Notes: generated by a model not told the origin, from the letters alone. DNA of 64,000 bases from Micromonospora halophytica (GCF_900090245.1 NZ_FMDN01000021.1:39828-103827), one strand, 5' to 3'; positions 51,880-60,474 are shown, counted from the stretch's first letter. Numbers and translations: made by a program.

Positions 51880-54726
51880 TCAGTCCACGAACCGGTACAG
51901 CACGAAGTCCTTCTCCGCGCCGCAGGCGATCACCTCGGCGTTCCACGAGCAGGACTCGCTGCGGACGGCCTTCAGTTCGCCCAGCTCGGTCAGCGCCCCG
52001 GCCGCCGAAACCCCGGCCACGCTGCGGTCGTCCTCGACGCTGCTCGGCGCGTCGGCGAAGACCAGCAGATTCCCGGCGTCCACCCGGCCCGCCACGCCGT
52101 CCCGGTCACGCAGCACCGCCTTGCCGTCGGCGTCGAAGAGGGTGAAGCTGCGCGGGTAGGTCCGCTCGGCCAGCAGGTGCTCGCCGAACGGGACGAGCCC
52201 GGTGGCCTTCGGCGCGGCCCAGCGCCGGATGCCCTCGCCCTCGGTGGCCACCACCACCTCGGTCCGCTCCGCCTCGCCGGCCTGCTCCTCCAGCAGGCAG
52301 GCCCGGTGCTCGCCGCAGGCGACCAGCGCCTTCACCCGGCGCCGGTCGTCGGGAGCGGTGTAGAGCACCGACGGCTCGCCGAGGCTGCCGAGGTCGTAGG
52401 AGAGCAGCCGGGCGTCCTCGGTGACGTACAGCCGGTCGTCGCGGGCCGCCACCGGGTCGTCGACGTCGGCGACGTTCGGCCGGCGGCGCAGCACCTTCCC
52501 GCTGTCCATGTCGATCACCCGGACCGAGCGGTCCGTGCCCACCTGCACGAGCCGGTCGGCGCCACCGAGCCAGGGCGCCCGGGGCGAGCCGTCGACATCG
52601 GCGGAACCGCCCAGCGCCTCCTCGGTGCCGACCGGCACGACGCGGGTACGGGCGCCGTAGTCGTTGCGCGGGTTGTCCTGGTGCCACCGCTGCGAGCCGT
52701 CGCTCAGCCGCAGCCCGACCAGCCGGTCACCGGTCCGGTCCAGCCACACCACCGTGTCCCGGCCGAGGAACAGCTCGTCGTCGCCCCGGACGCTGTGCCG
52801 CCAGCGCTGCTCGCCGGAGCCGGCGTCGAGCACCACCAGGTCGCGCGGGGTGCTGTCGCCGCCGGCGTCGGCGAGCAGCGCGACCGCACCCGGCAGGGCC
52901 CGGATGCCGTCCCACCGGTCCGCACCGGTGCGGGTGGACACCCGCCAGCGCTCCCGGCCGGTGCCGGTGTCGACCGACACCACCTCCAGCCGGTCGTCGT
53001 CGCGCTGGTGGGCCAGGTAGGCGCGGTCGTCGAGCACCGCGGTGAACATCGCCGTCGACCGCTCCGCCCCCGCCGCCGGCCGGGCCACCTCGCTCAGGGT
53101 GCGGAACTCCAGCGCCGGGTAGCGGTCCCGGATCACCCAGAGCACCGTCGCGGCCACCACACCGGCCAGCGCGAGGCCCGCGCCGGCCGCGATCCACAGA
53201 CCCCGCCGGCCACGTCGGGCCGGGCCCGCCACGAGGGAGACCGGGGATCCGGATCCGGGTACGCCCGGACCGCCCTGACCGGGTACGCCCGGCGCGCGGT
53301 GCCCGGGTGACGCCGGCGACGCCGGGGCGGGCGGGTGCCCGCCGAGCACGTTCCCGGCGGGCGGTGCGGCCCCGGCGGGCGGCCCCGGCGGGGTGTGTCC
53401 CGCGGACGGGGCGGCCAGGGTGTGGCCGGGCACGGAAGCCAAGGTGCCGTGCGGGCCGGCGGCGGGCGCGGCCTCGGGTCGGGTGCCGTGTGGGCCGGGG
53501 GCGGGTTCGGGCCGGGTGCCGTGCGGGCCGACGGCCGGCGGCACCACGGGCGGCGGTGGAATCGCGCCCGCCGGGCGGGTGGCCGGCCGGGGCAGCGGCA
53601 GGTCGGTCAGCGCCCCCTCGGCGACCGGGAGTTCGGGCTGTTCCAGCACGGTCGGCGCGACGCCCAGCTCGGCGTGCAGCATCCGCGCCACCAGTGGCAC
53701 CCGGGACGATCCACCGACCAGGAAGAGCCCGGCGAGCTGCCCGGGGGTCAGCCCTGCCGCGGCCACGACGTCCCGGGTCGCGGCGACCGCCCGGGCCAGC
53801 AGGGGAGTGGCGAGCCGTTCCAGGTCCTCCCGGGTCAGCCGGACCGCCGCCTCCACCCCCGGTACGGCCACCGGCGCGACCTCGGCCCGGGAGAGCATTT
53901 CCTTCGCGCCGCGTACGTTGTCCCAGAGCTGCTGCCGGTCCCGCCGGTCGGTGGTGGTCCCCGGGTCGGTCAGCCGCGCCCACCGCTCGGGGTGGGCGGG
54001 GGCGACCAGCTCGCCGAGCCGCTGCACCAGGGCGGCGTCGAGGTCGAGCCCACCGAGGTCGGGCACCCCGCCGTCGGCGACGACGGTGAAGCCGGAGTCG
54101 CCCCACGGGTCGGCGCCCTCGTTGCGGACCACCGCGACGTCGAGGGTCCCGCCGCCGAAGTCGAACACCGCGACCGCCCCGCCGACCGGCACCGGCCGGC
54201 GCAGCACCTGGGTGTAGTAGCGGGCGGCGGCCACCGGCTCGCGCAGCAGGCGGGTGCCGGGCGCGATCGGCCCGGACATGGTGTGCTCGGCCGCCGAGGG
54301 CCAGCCGGCCAGCGCCAGCGCCTCGTGCAGCACCTGCCGGCGCGACGCCGTCCAGGCCGCCGGGTAGGTGACCACCGCCGGCGGCAGGAAACCGGTCGCC
54401 GCCACCGCCGACTCGGCCACCACGTGCAGTGTCGCTGCCAGCAGCTCCGCCGGGGGGTACGTCCGGCCGCCCAGCAGGACGGTCTCGTCGTCCACCCGGC
54501 GTTTCGGGTTCGGCTCGTAGCCGGCCGGGTCGGCCTGTGCCAGCCGCTGCGCGTCCCTGCCGACGTGCAGCCGGCCGTCGGTGTCGGCGTACACCCCGGA
54601 GGGGAGGATCGGGTGCCCGTCCACCAGCAGCGGCCGGGTCCGACCGTCCGGCCAGCGCAGCACCGCCACCGTGTTGGAGGTGCCGAGGTCGACGCCGAGG
54701 GCGAACCCGTCCTGCTGGCCTGCCAC
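51880..54726 (-). CDS. Hsp70 ATPase domain - transmembrane helix - PQQ-type beta-propeller fusion
   Basis: Product of about 948 residues, GTG 54726 after ggagg. Residues 5 to about 370 form an Hsp70/actin-like ATPase: GVDLGTSNTVAVLRW, FDFGGGTLDVAVV and LFLVGGSSRVPLV. There is no Hsp70 substrate-binding domain. Instead, a Pro/Gly linker (about 390-505) with three GPHGTRPE-like repeats leads to a transmembrane helix at about 510-533 (GLWIAAGAGLALAGVVAATVLWVI). The C-terminal 400 residues contain repeated strands such as GTGRERWRVST, GSGEQRWRHSV and DGSQRWHQD, as in PQQ-like beta-propellers, outside the membrane. A signalling or envelope-sensing role is possible. Function unknown. Confidence 0.85.
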   Translation of the reverse strand: MAGQQDGFALGVDLGTSNTVAVLRWPDGRTRPLLVDGHPILPSGVYADTDGRLHVGRDAQRLAQADPAGYEPNPKRRVDDETVLLGGRTYPPAELLAATLHVVAESAVAATGFLPPAVVTYPAAWTASRRQVLHEALALAGWPSAAEHTMSGPIAPGTRLLREPVAAARYYTQVLRRPVPVGGAVAVFDFGGGTLDVAVVRNEGADPWGDSGFTVVADGGVPDLGGLDLDAALVQRLGELVAPAHPERWARLTDPGTTTDRRDRQQLWDNVRGAKEMLSRAEVAPVAVPGVEAAVRLTREDLERLATPLLARAVAATRDVVAAAGLTPGQLAGLFLVGGSSRVPLVARMLHAELGVAPTVLEQPELPVAEGALTDLPLPRPATRPAGAIPPPPVVPPAVGPHGTRPEPAPGPHGTRPEAAPAAGPHGTLASVPGHTLAAPSAGHTPPGPPAGAAPPAGNVLGGHPPAPASPASPGHRAPGVPGQGGPGVPGSGSPVSLVAGPARRGRRGLWIAAGAGLALAGVVAATVLWVIRDRYPALEFRTLSEVARPAAGAERSTAMFTAVLDDRAYLAHQRDDDRLEVVSVDTGTGRERWRVSTRTGADRWDGIRALPGAVALLADAGGDSTPRDLVVLDAGSGEQRWRHSVRGDDELFLGRDTVVWLDRTGDRLVGLRLSDGSQRWHQDNPRNDYGARTRVVPVGTEEALGGSADVDGSPRAPWLGGADRLVQVGTDRSVRVIDMDSGKVLRRRPNVADVDDPVAARDDRLYVTEDARLLSYDLGSLGEPSVLYTAPDDRRRVKALVACGEHRACLLEEQAGEAERTEVVVATEGEGIRRWAAPKATGLVPFGEHLLAERTYPRSFTLFDADGKAVLRDRDGVAGRVDAGNLLVFADAPSSVEDDRSVAGVSAAGALTELGELKAVRSESCSWNAEVIACGAEKDFVLYRFVD

Positions 54727-54905
54727 CGGTCGATACCTCCACGCCGACGAGGGATGCCGCAGCGCATCGTACGCAGCCCGCGCCCGCCGTCCGGGCCGGC
54801 CGGCTCGCCCTCGCCGGACGGTGACCACACCGGTACGGACGGCGGTGGGGTCGGATCCGCGACGACGGCTTCCGCGCGGTCGCGGACCAGGACGCCACGG
54901 TCGAG

Positions 54906-55757
54906 TTGCCCGTCGACGGCCCGGGCGGCTCACCCGACAGGTTCAGGACCCCAAACGACCGTACCGACTGCGCGCTCTCCGAACAGCTGCGACGCAACGC
55001 CGCGACGCAGGGGTGGCAGGGCCTGCGCCGCGTGCCGAGCTACCCCTGCGACGACTGGCGGGCCGAGCGGGACGGGCTGCTGGTCACGCTCGCCCACTCG
55101 GCGAGCGGGTCGAGGCTGAGCGTCGCACCGGCCGCGCCCGACAAGTTCCTCGCCGCCACCATCACGGGCACCCTTCTCGGCGCCGCCGCCGGCACGGCGC
55201 TGTTCCGGCTGGTGGCACGGCGACGTCCACCCGTACCCCTGCTGGTCGGCACCCTGGTGACGGTCGGTCTACTCCCAGGCGTCGCCCTCACCTGGGCGAT
55301 CCTGGACATGAACCGGCTCACCGAGCCGGGAGTTGGCCCAAGGCCGGCAGGGGTGGCTGGTCGGCTGCGGGCAGCCTGTCGAGCCGGGTACGGACTATCG
55401 CCTCTGACCTGGGTCGGAGGGCGGTGGAGCGGGCGACGGGAATCGAACCCGCACCGTCAGTTTGGAAGATCGTTCTCGGCTGTCATGATCTGCCCGGATC
55501 GCCTGGTCAGTGGCCGGGTCCTGGTGCCCGATCATGACCGCTGGGGACCGTCTGGGACATCGGCTACTGGCACGTGGCTGGCACGGCTGCGCGGTGGGCG
55601 CGTGGCTGTCCGGCGGCGTGCGGCTTACCGCCCCCGGCCTCTCGGGTCGGGGGCGGCTTGCCGTGTCGCCGGCTTTCCGCGCGCCTGGACCCCGTCACCT
55701 GGTGGCAAGCCGCGAAGCGGCGCGGCAGCCGATCGCCCCAACCACGACGGCGGTTGA
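54906..55757 (+). CDS. uncertain membrane-protein frame next to the att scar
   Basis: Open frame beginning TTG 54906 and running past the left att repeat. The first 140 residues look coding: WQGLRRVPSYPCDDWRAERD, then two hydrophobic helices (FLAATITGTLLGAAAGTALF and VPLLVGTLVTVGLLPGVALTWAIL). From about residue 150 the frame enters non-coding DNA and the tRNA fragment, so the natural C-terminus is probably lost. There is no good start or ribosome-binding site. It may be a decayed two-helix protein. Treat as provisional. Confidence 0.35.
   Translation: MPVDGPGGSPDRFRTPNDRTDCALSEQLRRNAATQGWQGLRRVPSYPCDDWRAERDGLLVTLAHSASGSRLSVAPAAPDKFLAATITGTLLGAAAGTALFRLVARRRPPVPLLVGTLVTVGLLPGVALTWAILDMNRLTEPGVGPRPAGVAGRLRAACRAGYGLSPLTWVGGRWSGRRESNPHRQFGRSFSAVMICPDRLVSGRVLVPDHDRWGPSGTSATGTWLARLRGGRVAVRRRAAYRPRPLGSGAACRVAGFPRAWTPSPGGKPRSGAAADRPNHDGG
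55424..55469 (-). repeat. displaced tRNA-Gly 3' end (left att repeat)
   Basis: Exactly 46 bp identical to 57060-57105, comprising the anticodon-loop-to-CCA part of tRNA-Gly. Partial similarity continues about 30 bp further left (ctgacctggg-cggag shared), beyond the tRNA end. Confidence 0.85.
55628..55656. terminator. GC hairpin inside the element remnant
   Basis: Perfect nine-base arms CCGCCCCCG and CGGGGGCGG with an eleven-base loop, in an otherwise gene-free stretch of 55470-55815. It has no T tract. It could be a terminator or a folded att-side structure. I see no other gene in this stretch. Confidence 0.35.
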
Positions 55758-55815
55758 CCACCCCACGATCGTCACGACCGCAAGTCGCTGGTCAGTCGCC
55801 AGGCGGACAGTTTCG

Positions 55816-56037
55816 ATGTCCGGTCTCCGGTACGGTCCCGCAGTGGACCTTCGATCCCGGCGAGCCGCCACCAGACGAGTAGTAGGCACGGCGTCATTGC
55901 TGGCAGGCTTGCTGATCTCCGCGCTCACCGCGTTGAGCGACTCAGGGCAGACGGAACCTCACGTCCTCGCTGGCCTCCTGGTACTCGTCGGCGTTGGACT
56001 GCGCATAGAGGCCGCGATCATTGCTCCCCAGGCGTAG
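55816..56037 (+). CDS. small two-helix membrane protein in element remnant
   Basis: Product of 73 residues, ATG 55816. A basic start (DLRSRRAATRR) is followed by the helix VVGTASLLAGLLISALTAL and a second, HVLAGLLVLVGVGLRIEAAII. The frame is open further upstream but without hydrophobic character. No recognised family. It lies between the left att repeat and the integrase. No clear ribosome-binding site, so confidence is moderate. Confidence 0.45.
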   Translation: MSGLRYGPAVDLRSRRAATRRVVGTASLLAGLLISALTALSDSGQTEPHVLAGLLVLVGVGLRIEAAIIAPQA

Positions 56038-56107
56038 CACGAGCCATGGTTGGCCGCGCGCGGCCGATGCCGGCCGGAGGCCGCCAGCAGGCCAGTGCGC
56101 GGCCAAC

Positions 56108-56127
56108 GCGCCGCGCTTGCGCGGCGC
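56108..56127. repeat. hairpin at the integrase truncation point
   Basis: Perfect nine-base arms gcgccgcgc and gcgcggcgc around a two-base centre. It lies immediately before the first integrase-like codons, so the deletion that removed the integrase N-terminus may have ended here. Confidence 0.5.
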
Positions 56128-57007
56128 CTTGCTCCTTCGGGCGATCCTGAACACCGCCGTGAAGGAAGACGAGCTGATCCGGCAGAACCCCTGCCGCATC
56201 CCCGGCTATGACCGCTATCACACGCCGGAGCGGCCGGTGGCGACCGTCGCCCAGGTCCTCGCGCTCGCCAAGCGGATGCCGCCCCGGTTCTCCGCGCTGG
56301 TGATCGTCGCGGCGTTCTCCGGGCTCCGCTGGGGCGAGCTGGCGGCGCTGCGCCGCTCGGATGTCGACCTCACGGCCGGTACGGTCCGCGTCCCGCGCAA
56401 GCTGGCGGCGCTACGCAGCCGGATGGAGTTCGGCCCGCCCAAGTCGGTGGCGAGCAATCGCACCGTGACCCTGCCGTCGGCGGCCCGGACGGCGCTCGCC
56501 GAGCACCTGGCCGAGTACGTGGGCGAGGAGCCGGAAGCGCTGGTCTTCACGGGGGACAAGGGGGCGGTGCTGCGTTCCGGCAACTTCCGCCGGGCGGTCG
56601 GCTGGGCGGCGGCACTGCGGGCGGCTGGCATGCCGGAGGGGTTCCACTTCCACGATCTGCGGCACACCGGCAACAACCTGGCGGCGGCGACCGGGGCCAG
56701 CACCCGGGACCTGATGCACCGGATGGGTCACGCCAGCATGCGGGCGGCCCTGATCTACCAGCACGCGAACAGCGAGCGGGACCGGGAGATCGCTGACGCC
56801 ATGGACCGCCGGATCGTCAAGCAGGCGAAGCGCGCGGCGGCGCCGGCCAAGGCGAGCAAGACCAAGGGCAAGGCGACCAAGGAGCAGCCGGCGGCGCGCA
56901 AGGCGACCAACGGCACGAAGCCGAAGCGACCGGCACGCGAACCCGCCTCGGACGGCACGGGTGGCGCTACTGGCACGCCAATGGCACGCAAGATCAAGAA
57001 GGGCTGA
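56128..57007 (+). pseudogene. 5'-truncated tyrosine recombinase (phage/AICE-type integrase)
   Basis: Integrase similarity starts abruptly at LLRAILNTAVKEDELIRQNP; the N-terminal arm-binding domain and most of the core-binding domain (roughly 150 residues) are missing, although the frame is open from 56021. The catalytic domain is complete: Arg in FSGLRWGELAALRR, HxxR in FHDLRHTGNNLA, the third His in HRMGHAS and Tyr in ALIYQHAN. A long Lys/Ala/Pro-rich tail (KQAKRAAAPAKASKTKGKA) ends just before the tRNA. It cannot be expected to integrate normally, but the catalytic part could fold. Element of origin was probably phage- or AICE-like. Confidence 0.85.
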
Positions 57008-57060
57008 AACGAGAACGGCCCAGGCTCGGCGACTATGCCGCTGACCTGGGCCGGAGTTCG

Positions 57061-57134
57061 TGGAGCGGGCGACGGGAATCGAACCCGCACCGTCAGTTTG
57101 GAAGACTGAAGCTCTGCCATTGAGCTACGCCCGC
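57061..57134 (-). tRNA. tRNA-Gly (TCC)
   Basis: 74 nt including encoded CCA. Acceptor GCGGGCG pairs with CGCCCGC; D stem GCTC/GAGC; anticodon stem TCAGT/ACTGA with loop CTTCCAA, anticodon TCC; T loop TTCGATT. It is the integration site of the adjacent element remnant; the 3' half is duplicated at 55424-55469. Confidence 0.97.
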
Positions 57135-57164
57135 GTACGCCCCGACACCGCAGGACGCGCCGAC

Positions 57165-57195
57165 AGCCTACCCGGTCCGCCCACCCGGTGCGCAA
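57165..57195 (-). promoter_or_regulatory. tRNA-Gly promoter
   Basis: Minus-strand TAGGCT (57165-57170) as -10 and TTGCGC (57190-57195) as -35, 19 bp apart and about 30 bp upstream of the tRNA 5' end. Spacing is slightly long but the position is right. Confidence 0.45.
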
Positions 57196-57372
57196 AAGGC
57201 ATCTACCACGCGCCGGTCACGGCCCTCCACACCGCAGTCGGCCCAGGAAGCGGGACGCCGCGACTCTGCTGGTCCTGGGTGCGGGAGCGTGTCCGGTTGC
57301 TGCCGGTTCGGCGCGTTGGGGCCCGCCCCGACACCTCGCACCGGTCCGCAAGGCATACACTTCTCGTCGCCA

Positions 57373-57446
57373 CGGGGTGTGGCGCAGCTTGGTAGCGCAC
57401 TCGCTTTGGGAGCGAGGGGCCGTGGGTTCAAATCCCGCCACCCCGA
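57373..57446 (+). tRNA. tRNA-Pro (TGG)
   Basis: 74 nt without encoded CCA. Acceptor CGGGGTG pairs with CACCCCG, discriminator A; D arm GCGC/GCGC; anticodon stem CTCGC/GCGAG with loop TTTGGGA, anticodon TGG; T arm GTGGG/CCCGC with TTCAAAT. It lies 139 bp upstream of tig. Confidence 0.97.
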
Positions 57447-57585
57447 CTGTCGTCCGCGGCCGGGCGCCGGGGCATCGCTGTTTGCGCGGTTGCCCGGGCG
57501 CTGCCGGAGCGTCCGGCTGGCTCGCCTACACTCGATGGGCTGAATCACGCCCAGACTCAACTGAGATCCGTCAAGGAGTACGCCT

Positions 57586-58932
57586 GTGAAGAGCACCGTC
57601 GAGACTCTGAGCCCGACGCGCGTGCGGCTCGCCATCGAGGTGCCGTTCGTCGAGCTCGAGCCGAGCCTCAAGAAGGCGTACCGGGAGATCGGCCAGCAGG
57701 TCCAGGTTCCCGGTTTCCGCCGGGGCAAGGTGCCGGCCGCCGTGATCGACCAGCGGGTGGGCCGGGGGACCGTCCTCAACGAGGCGATCCAGGAGGCCAT
57801 CCCGCAGAACATCCTCGCTGCGGTCCGTGAGCACGACCTGAAGACGCTCGGTCGTCCGGAGGTCGACATCACCGAGTTCAACGACGGTGACTCGCTCAAC
57901 TTCACCGCCGAGGTCGACGTGCGCCCGGAGATCACTCTGCCGGACCCGGCCACCGTCGAGGTGACCGTCGACGAGCTGCAGATCGACGACAGCGAGATCG
58001 ACGAGCAGGTGAAGAGCCTGCGCGAGCGGTTCGCCACGCTCAAGACCGTCGAGCGGGCCGCCCAGGAGGGCGACTACGTCCAGATCGACCTGAACGCCAC
58101 CGTCGACGGCGAGGACGTGCCGGGCGGCCAGGCGAGCAACATCTCGCACGAGGTCGGCAGCAAGCAGCTCCTGCCAGGGCTGGACGAGGCCCTGGTCGGT
58201 CTCGCCGCCGGGGACAGCACCACCTTCACCACCCAGTTGGTGGGCGGCGACTTCGCCGGCCGCGACGCCGACGTGGCGGTGACCGTCCGCACGGTCAAGG
58301 AGAAGGAGCTGCCGGAGCTGAACGACGACTTCGCCCAGATGGCGAGCGAGTTCGACACCATCGAGGAGTTGCGCGGCGACGTGCGCGAGCGGGTCACCCG
58401 GGGCAAGCGGGTGGAGCAGATCTACGCCGCCCGGGACAAGGCCCTCGAGCAGATGGTCGCTGCCGCCGAGGTGCCGGCGCCGGAGGGTGTCGTCCGCGAG
58501 GAGGTCGAGAGCCGCAAGGCCGCCATGATCGACCAGCTCGAGCGGATCGGCGCCTCCCTGGAGGAGTACCTCGCCGCCGAGGAGAAGACCGAGGAGCAGA
58601 TCGACGCCGAGCTGAACGAGGCGGCGACCGAGGGCGTCAAGATCCAGCTCCTGCTGGACACCCTGGCCGACGCCGAGGACGTCCAGGTCTCCGACGACGA
58701 GTTCGGCCACGAGATCGTCCACCGGGCGCAGCGTGCCGGCATGGCCCCGCAGCAGTACTACGACCAGCTGGTGCGCTCCGGCGCCGCCGGTGCCGTCTTC
58801 GGTGACGTCCGCCGCGGCAAGGCCCTCGCCGCCGTGATGGAGAAGATCAAGATCAAGGACGCCGCCGGCAACGAGGTCAGCCTCGACGCGCTGCGCGCCG
58901 AGAGCGAGCAGGCGCACGACCACGAGCACTGA
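57586..58932 (+). CDS. tig: trigger factor
   Basis: Ribosome-bound chaperone and peptidyl-prolyl isomerase meeting nascent chains. The 448-residue product has the ribosome-binding signature VPGFRRGKVP (about 44-53), an FKBP-type domain from about 155 to 230 (GDYVQIDLNATVDG) and a helical C-terminal cradle rich in Glu/Lys. It ends in SEQAHDHEH. GTG 57586 follows aaggag. In mycobacteria tig (Rv2462c) also precedes clpP1P2. A strong terminator follows. Confidence 0.96.
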   Translation: MKSTVETLSPTRVRLAIEVPFVELEPSLKKAYREIGQQVQVPGFRRGKVPAAVIDQRVGRGTVLNEAIQEAIPQNILAAVREHDLKTLGRPEVDITEFNDGDSLNFTAEVDVRPEITLPDPATVEVTVDELQIDDSEIDEQVKSLRERFATLKTVERAAQEGDYVQIDLNATVDGEDVPGGQASNISHEVGSKQLLPGLDEALVGLAAGDSTTFTTQLVGGDFAGRDADVAVTVRTVKEKELPELNDDFAQMASEFDTIEELRGDVRERVTRGKRVEQIYAARDKALEQMVAAAEVPAPEGVVREEVESRKAAMIDQLERIGASLEEYLAAEEKTEEQIDAELNEAATEGVKIQLLLDTLADAEDVQVSDDEFGHEIVHRAQRAGMAPQQYYDQLVRSGAAGAVFGDVRRGKALAAVMEKIKIKDAAGNEVSLDALRAESEQAHDHEH

Positions 58933-58941
58933 CGTCCCCGG

Positions 58942-58987
58942 TCGGCCGCCGTCCGCCCGTTGCGGTGGACGGCGGCCGAAACCCTTT
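58942..58987 (+). terminator. intrinsic terminator after tig
   Basis: 16-bp stem (58942-58957 with 58964-58979) with one G-U pair and a six-base loop, followed by aaccctttt. It starts 10 bp after the tig stop, so clpP1P2 is probably transcribed mainly from its own promoter. Confidence 0.88.
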
Positions 58988-59012
58988 TCCGGGTACGTCC
59001 CGGGGACAGCTG

Positions 59013-59026
59013 CGCTGATAGCGAAC
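59013..59026. promoter_or_regulatory. ClgR-type operator upstream of clpP1P2
   Basis: CGCTGATAGCGAAC matches the actinobacterial ClgR box (CGC-Y-N-A-N-R-GCG). It lies 78 bp upstream of the clpP1 start. ClgR activates clp genes in Streptomyces, Corynebacterium and Mycobacterium, so stress-induced control of clpP1P2 is likely. Confidence 0.7.
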
Positions 59027-59103
59027 ACTGTCCCGACCGGGAGTCGATCACCCGGCTGAGCGGTTAGTGTCGGGTACGACGGTACGGAGAGCGAAGGGCT
59101 GCC

Positions 59104-59745
59104 ATGACCGACATGCACATCCCAGCGAAGCCGCTCCGGGCGATCGACGCCCGCGGTGGCGACTCAATTGGCAACCTCGACGACTCGGTCTACAACCGGT
59201 TGCTCAAGGAGCGCATCATCTTCCTGGGCAGCGAGGTGAACGACCAGGTGGCCAACCGCATCTGCGCGCAGCTGCTGCTGCTCGCGGCGGAGGACCCGGA
59301 CCGGGACATCTTCCTCTGGATCAACTCGCCGGGCGGTTCGGTCTACTCCGGCATGGCGATCTACGACACCATGCAGTACATCGACAACGACGTGTCGACC
59401 GTGGCGATGGGCATGGCGGCCTCGATGGGCCAGTTGCTGCTCTGCGCGGGCACCAAGGGCAAGCGGTACGCCCTGCCGCACGCGCGGATCATGATGCACC
59501 AGCCGTCCGGCGGCATGGGCGGCACCGCCTCGGACATCGCGATCCAGGCCGAGCAGATGCTCTACACCAAGCGGATGTTCCAGGAGCGGGTCGCGTTCCA
59601 CACCGGCCAGACCCAGGCCCAGATCGAGGCGGACTCGGACCGCGACCGTTGGTTCACCGCCAAGGAGGCCATGGACTACGGCTTCATCGACAAGGTGATC
59701 ACCGGAGCCGCACAGGTTCCGGAAGGCGCCGGGACCCTGAGCTGA
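59104..59745 (+). CDS. clpP1: ATP-dependent Clp protease proteolytic subunit 1
   Basis: Serine peptidase subunit forming heptameric rings. The 213-residue product has the triad Ser107 in MAASMGQLLL, His132 in IMMHQPSGG and Asp181 in DSDRDRWF. Actinobacterial ClpP1 and ClpP2 form a mixed ClpP1P2 tetradecamer active with ClpX or ClpC1. ATG 59104. clpP2 starts 14 bp after its stop with gaggagctgac between, so they are co-transcribed. Confidence 0.96.
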   Translation: MTDMHIPAKPLRAIDARGGDSIGNLDDSVYNRLLKERIIFLGSEVNDQVANRICAQLLLLAAEDPDRDIFLWINSPGGSVYSGMAIYDTMQYIDNDVSTVAMGMAASMGQLLLCAGTKGKRYALPHARIMMHQPSGGMGGTASDIAIQAEQMLYTKRMFQERVAFHTGQTQAQIEADSDRDRWFTAKEAMDYGFIDKVITGAAQVPEGAGTLS

Positions 59746-59759
59746 CCGAGGAGCTGACG

Positions 59760-60422
59760 ATGACCGACCTGAGCCTGCCGCCCCAGTTCGCGGCCGTGCA
59801 CAACCGCTACGTCCTCCCGTCGTTCGTGGAGCGCACGTCGTACGGGGTCAAGGAGTCCAACCCGTACAACAAGCTCTTCGAGGACCGGATCATCTTCCTC
59901 GGCGTCCAGGTGGACGACGCGTCCGCCAACGACGTGATGGCGCAGCTGCTGACGCTCGAGGGCACCGACCCGGACCGCGACATCATCATGTACATCAACT
60001 CGCCGGGTGGCTCGTTCACCGCCATGACGGCGATCTACGACACCATGCAGTACGTCCGGCCGGACATCTCCACCGTCTGCCTGGGCCAGGCGGCGAGTGC
60101 GGCGGCCGTGCTGCTCGCGGCCGGCACCCCGGGCAAGCGGATGGCGCTGCCGAACTCGCGGATCATCATCCACCAGCCGGCCACCGAGGGCGGCTACGGC
60201 CAGGGCTCGGACATCGAGATCCAGGCCCGGGAGATCCTGCGGATGCGGACCCAGCTGGAGGACATGCTCTCCCGGCACTGCAACCGCCCGATCGAGAAGG
60301 TCCGCAAGGACATCGACCGGGACAAGATCATGACGGCCGAGGAGGCCAAGGAGTACGGGCTGGTCGACACGATCCTGACCAGCCGCAAGAAGGGACTGCT
60401 GGCGGCCAACGCCGCGAGCTGA
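59760..60422 (+). CDS. clpP2: ATP-dependent Clp protease proteolytic subunit 2
   Basis: Second ClpP paralogue, 220 residues, with Ser113 in GQAASAAAVLL and His138 in IIIHQPATEGGYGQGSD. It is the partner of ClpP1; a longer N-terminal extension (about 40 residues before NKLFEDRIIFLG) is typical of ClpP2. The different Ser motif (QAASAA versus MAASMG) and the EGGYGQ loop distinguish the two subunits. ATG 59760. A hairpin terminator follows within 30 bp. Confidence 0.96.
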   Translation: MTDLSLPPQFAAVHNRYVLPSFVERTSYGVKESNPYNKLFEDRIIFLGVQVDDASANDVMAQLLTLEGTDPDRDIIMYINSPGGSFTAMTAIYDTMQYVRPDISTVCLGQAASAAAVLLAAGTPGKRMALPNSRIIIHQPATEGGYGQGSDIEIQAREILRMRTQLEDMLSRHCNRPIEKVRKDIDRDKIMTAEEAKEYGLVDTILTSRKKGLLAANAAS

Positions 60423-60432
60423 GCCAGGCCGG

Positions 60433-60474
60433 GTCGGAGGTCGGTCGGCGCGTGGTTCCCGGCCGACCTCTGAC
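60433..60474 (+). terminator. intrinsic terminator after clpP2
   Basis: 16-bp stem (60433-60448 with 60459-60474), 14 Watson-Crick pairs and two mismatched or wobble positions, with a ten-base loop. A tttt run lies a few bases beyond at 60482-60485. The gap to clpX is about 160 bp more, so clpX may have its own promoter. Confidence 0.7.

Larger units (their letters stand above)
55424..57105 (+). mobile_element. remnant integrative element in tRNA-Gly(TCC)
   Basis: A 46-bp exact direct repeat (55424-55469 and 57060-57105) bounds 1.6 kb. It is the 3' part of tRNA-Gly, from the anticodon loop to CCA; the right copy is within the intact tRNA gene, the left is the displaced end. Between them lie a small two-helix ORF and a truncated tyrosine integrase next to the right end, as in phages or AICEs. 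TGGCACG pairs with an 11-bp period occur near both ends (55568-55585 and 56971-56988) and could be integrase arm sites. No transfer, replication or excisionase gene remains. Confidence 0.8.
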
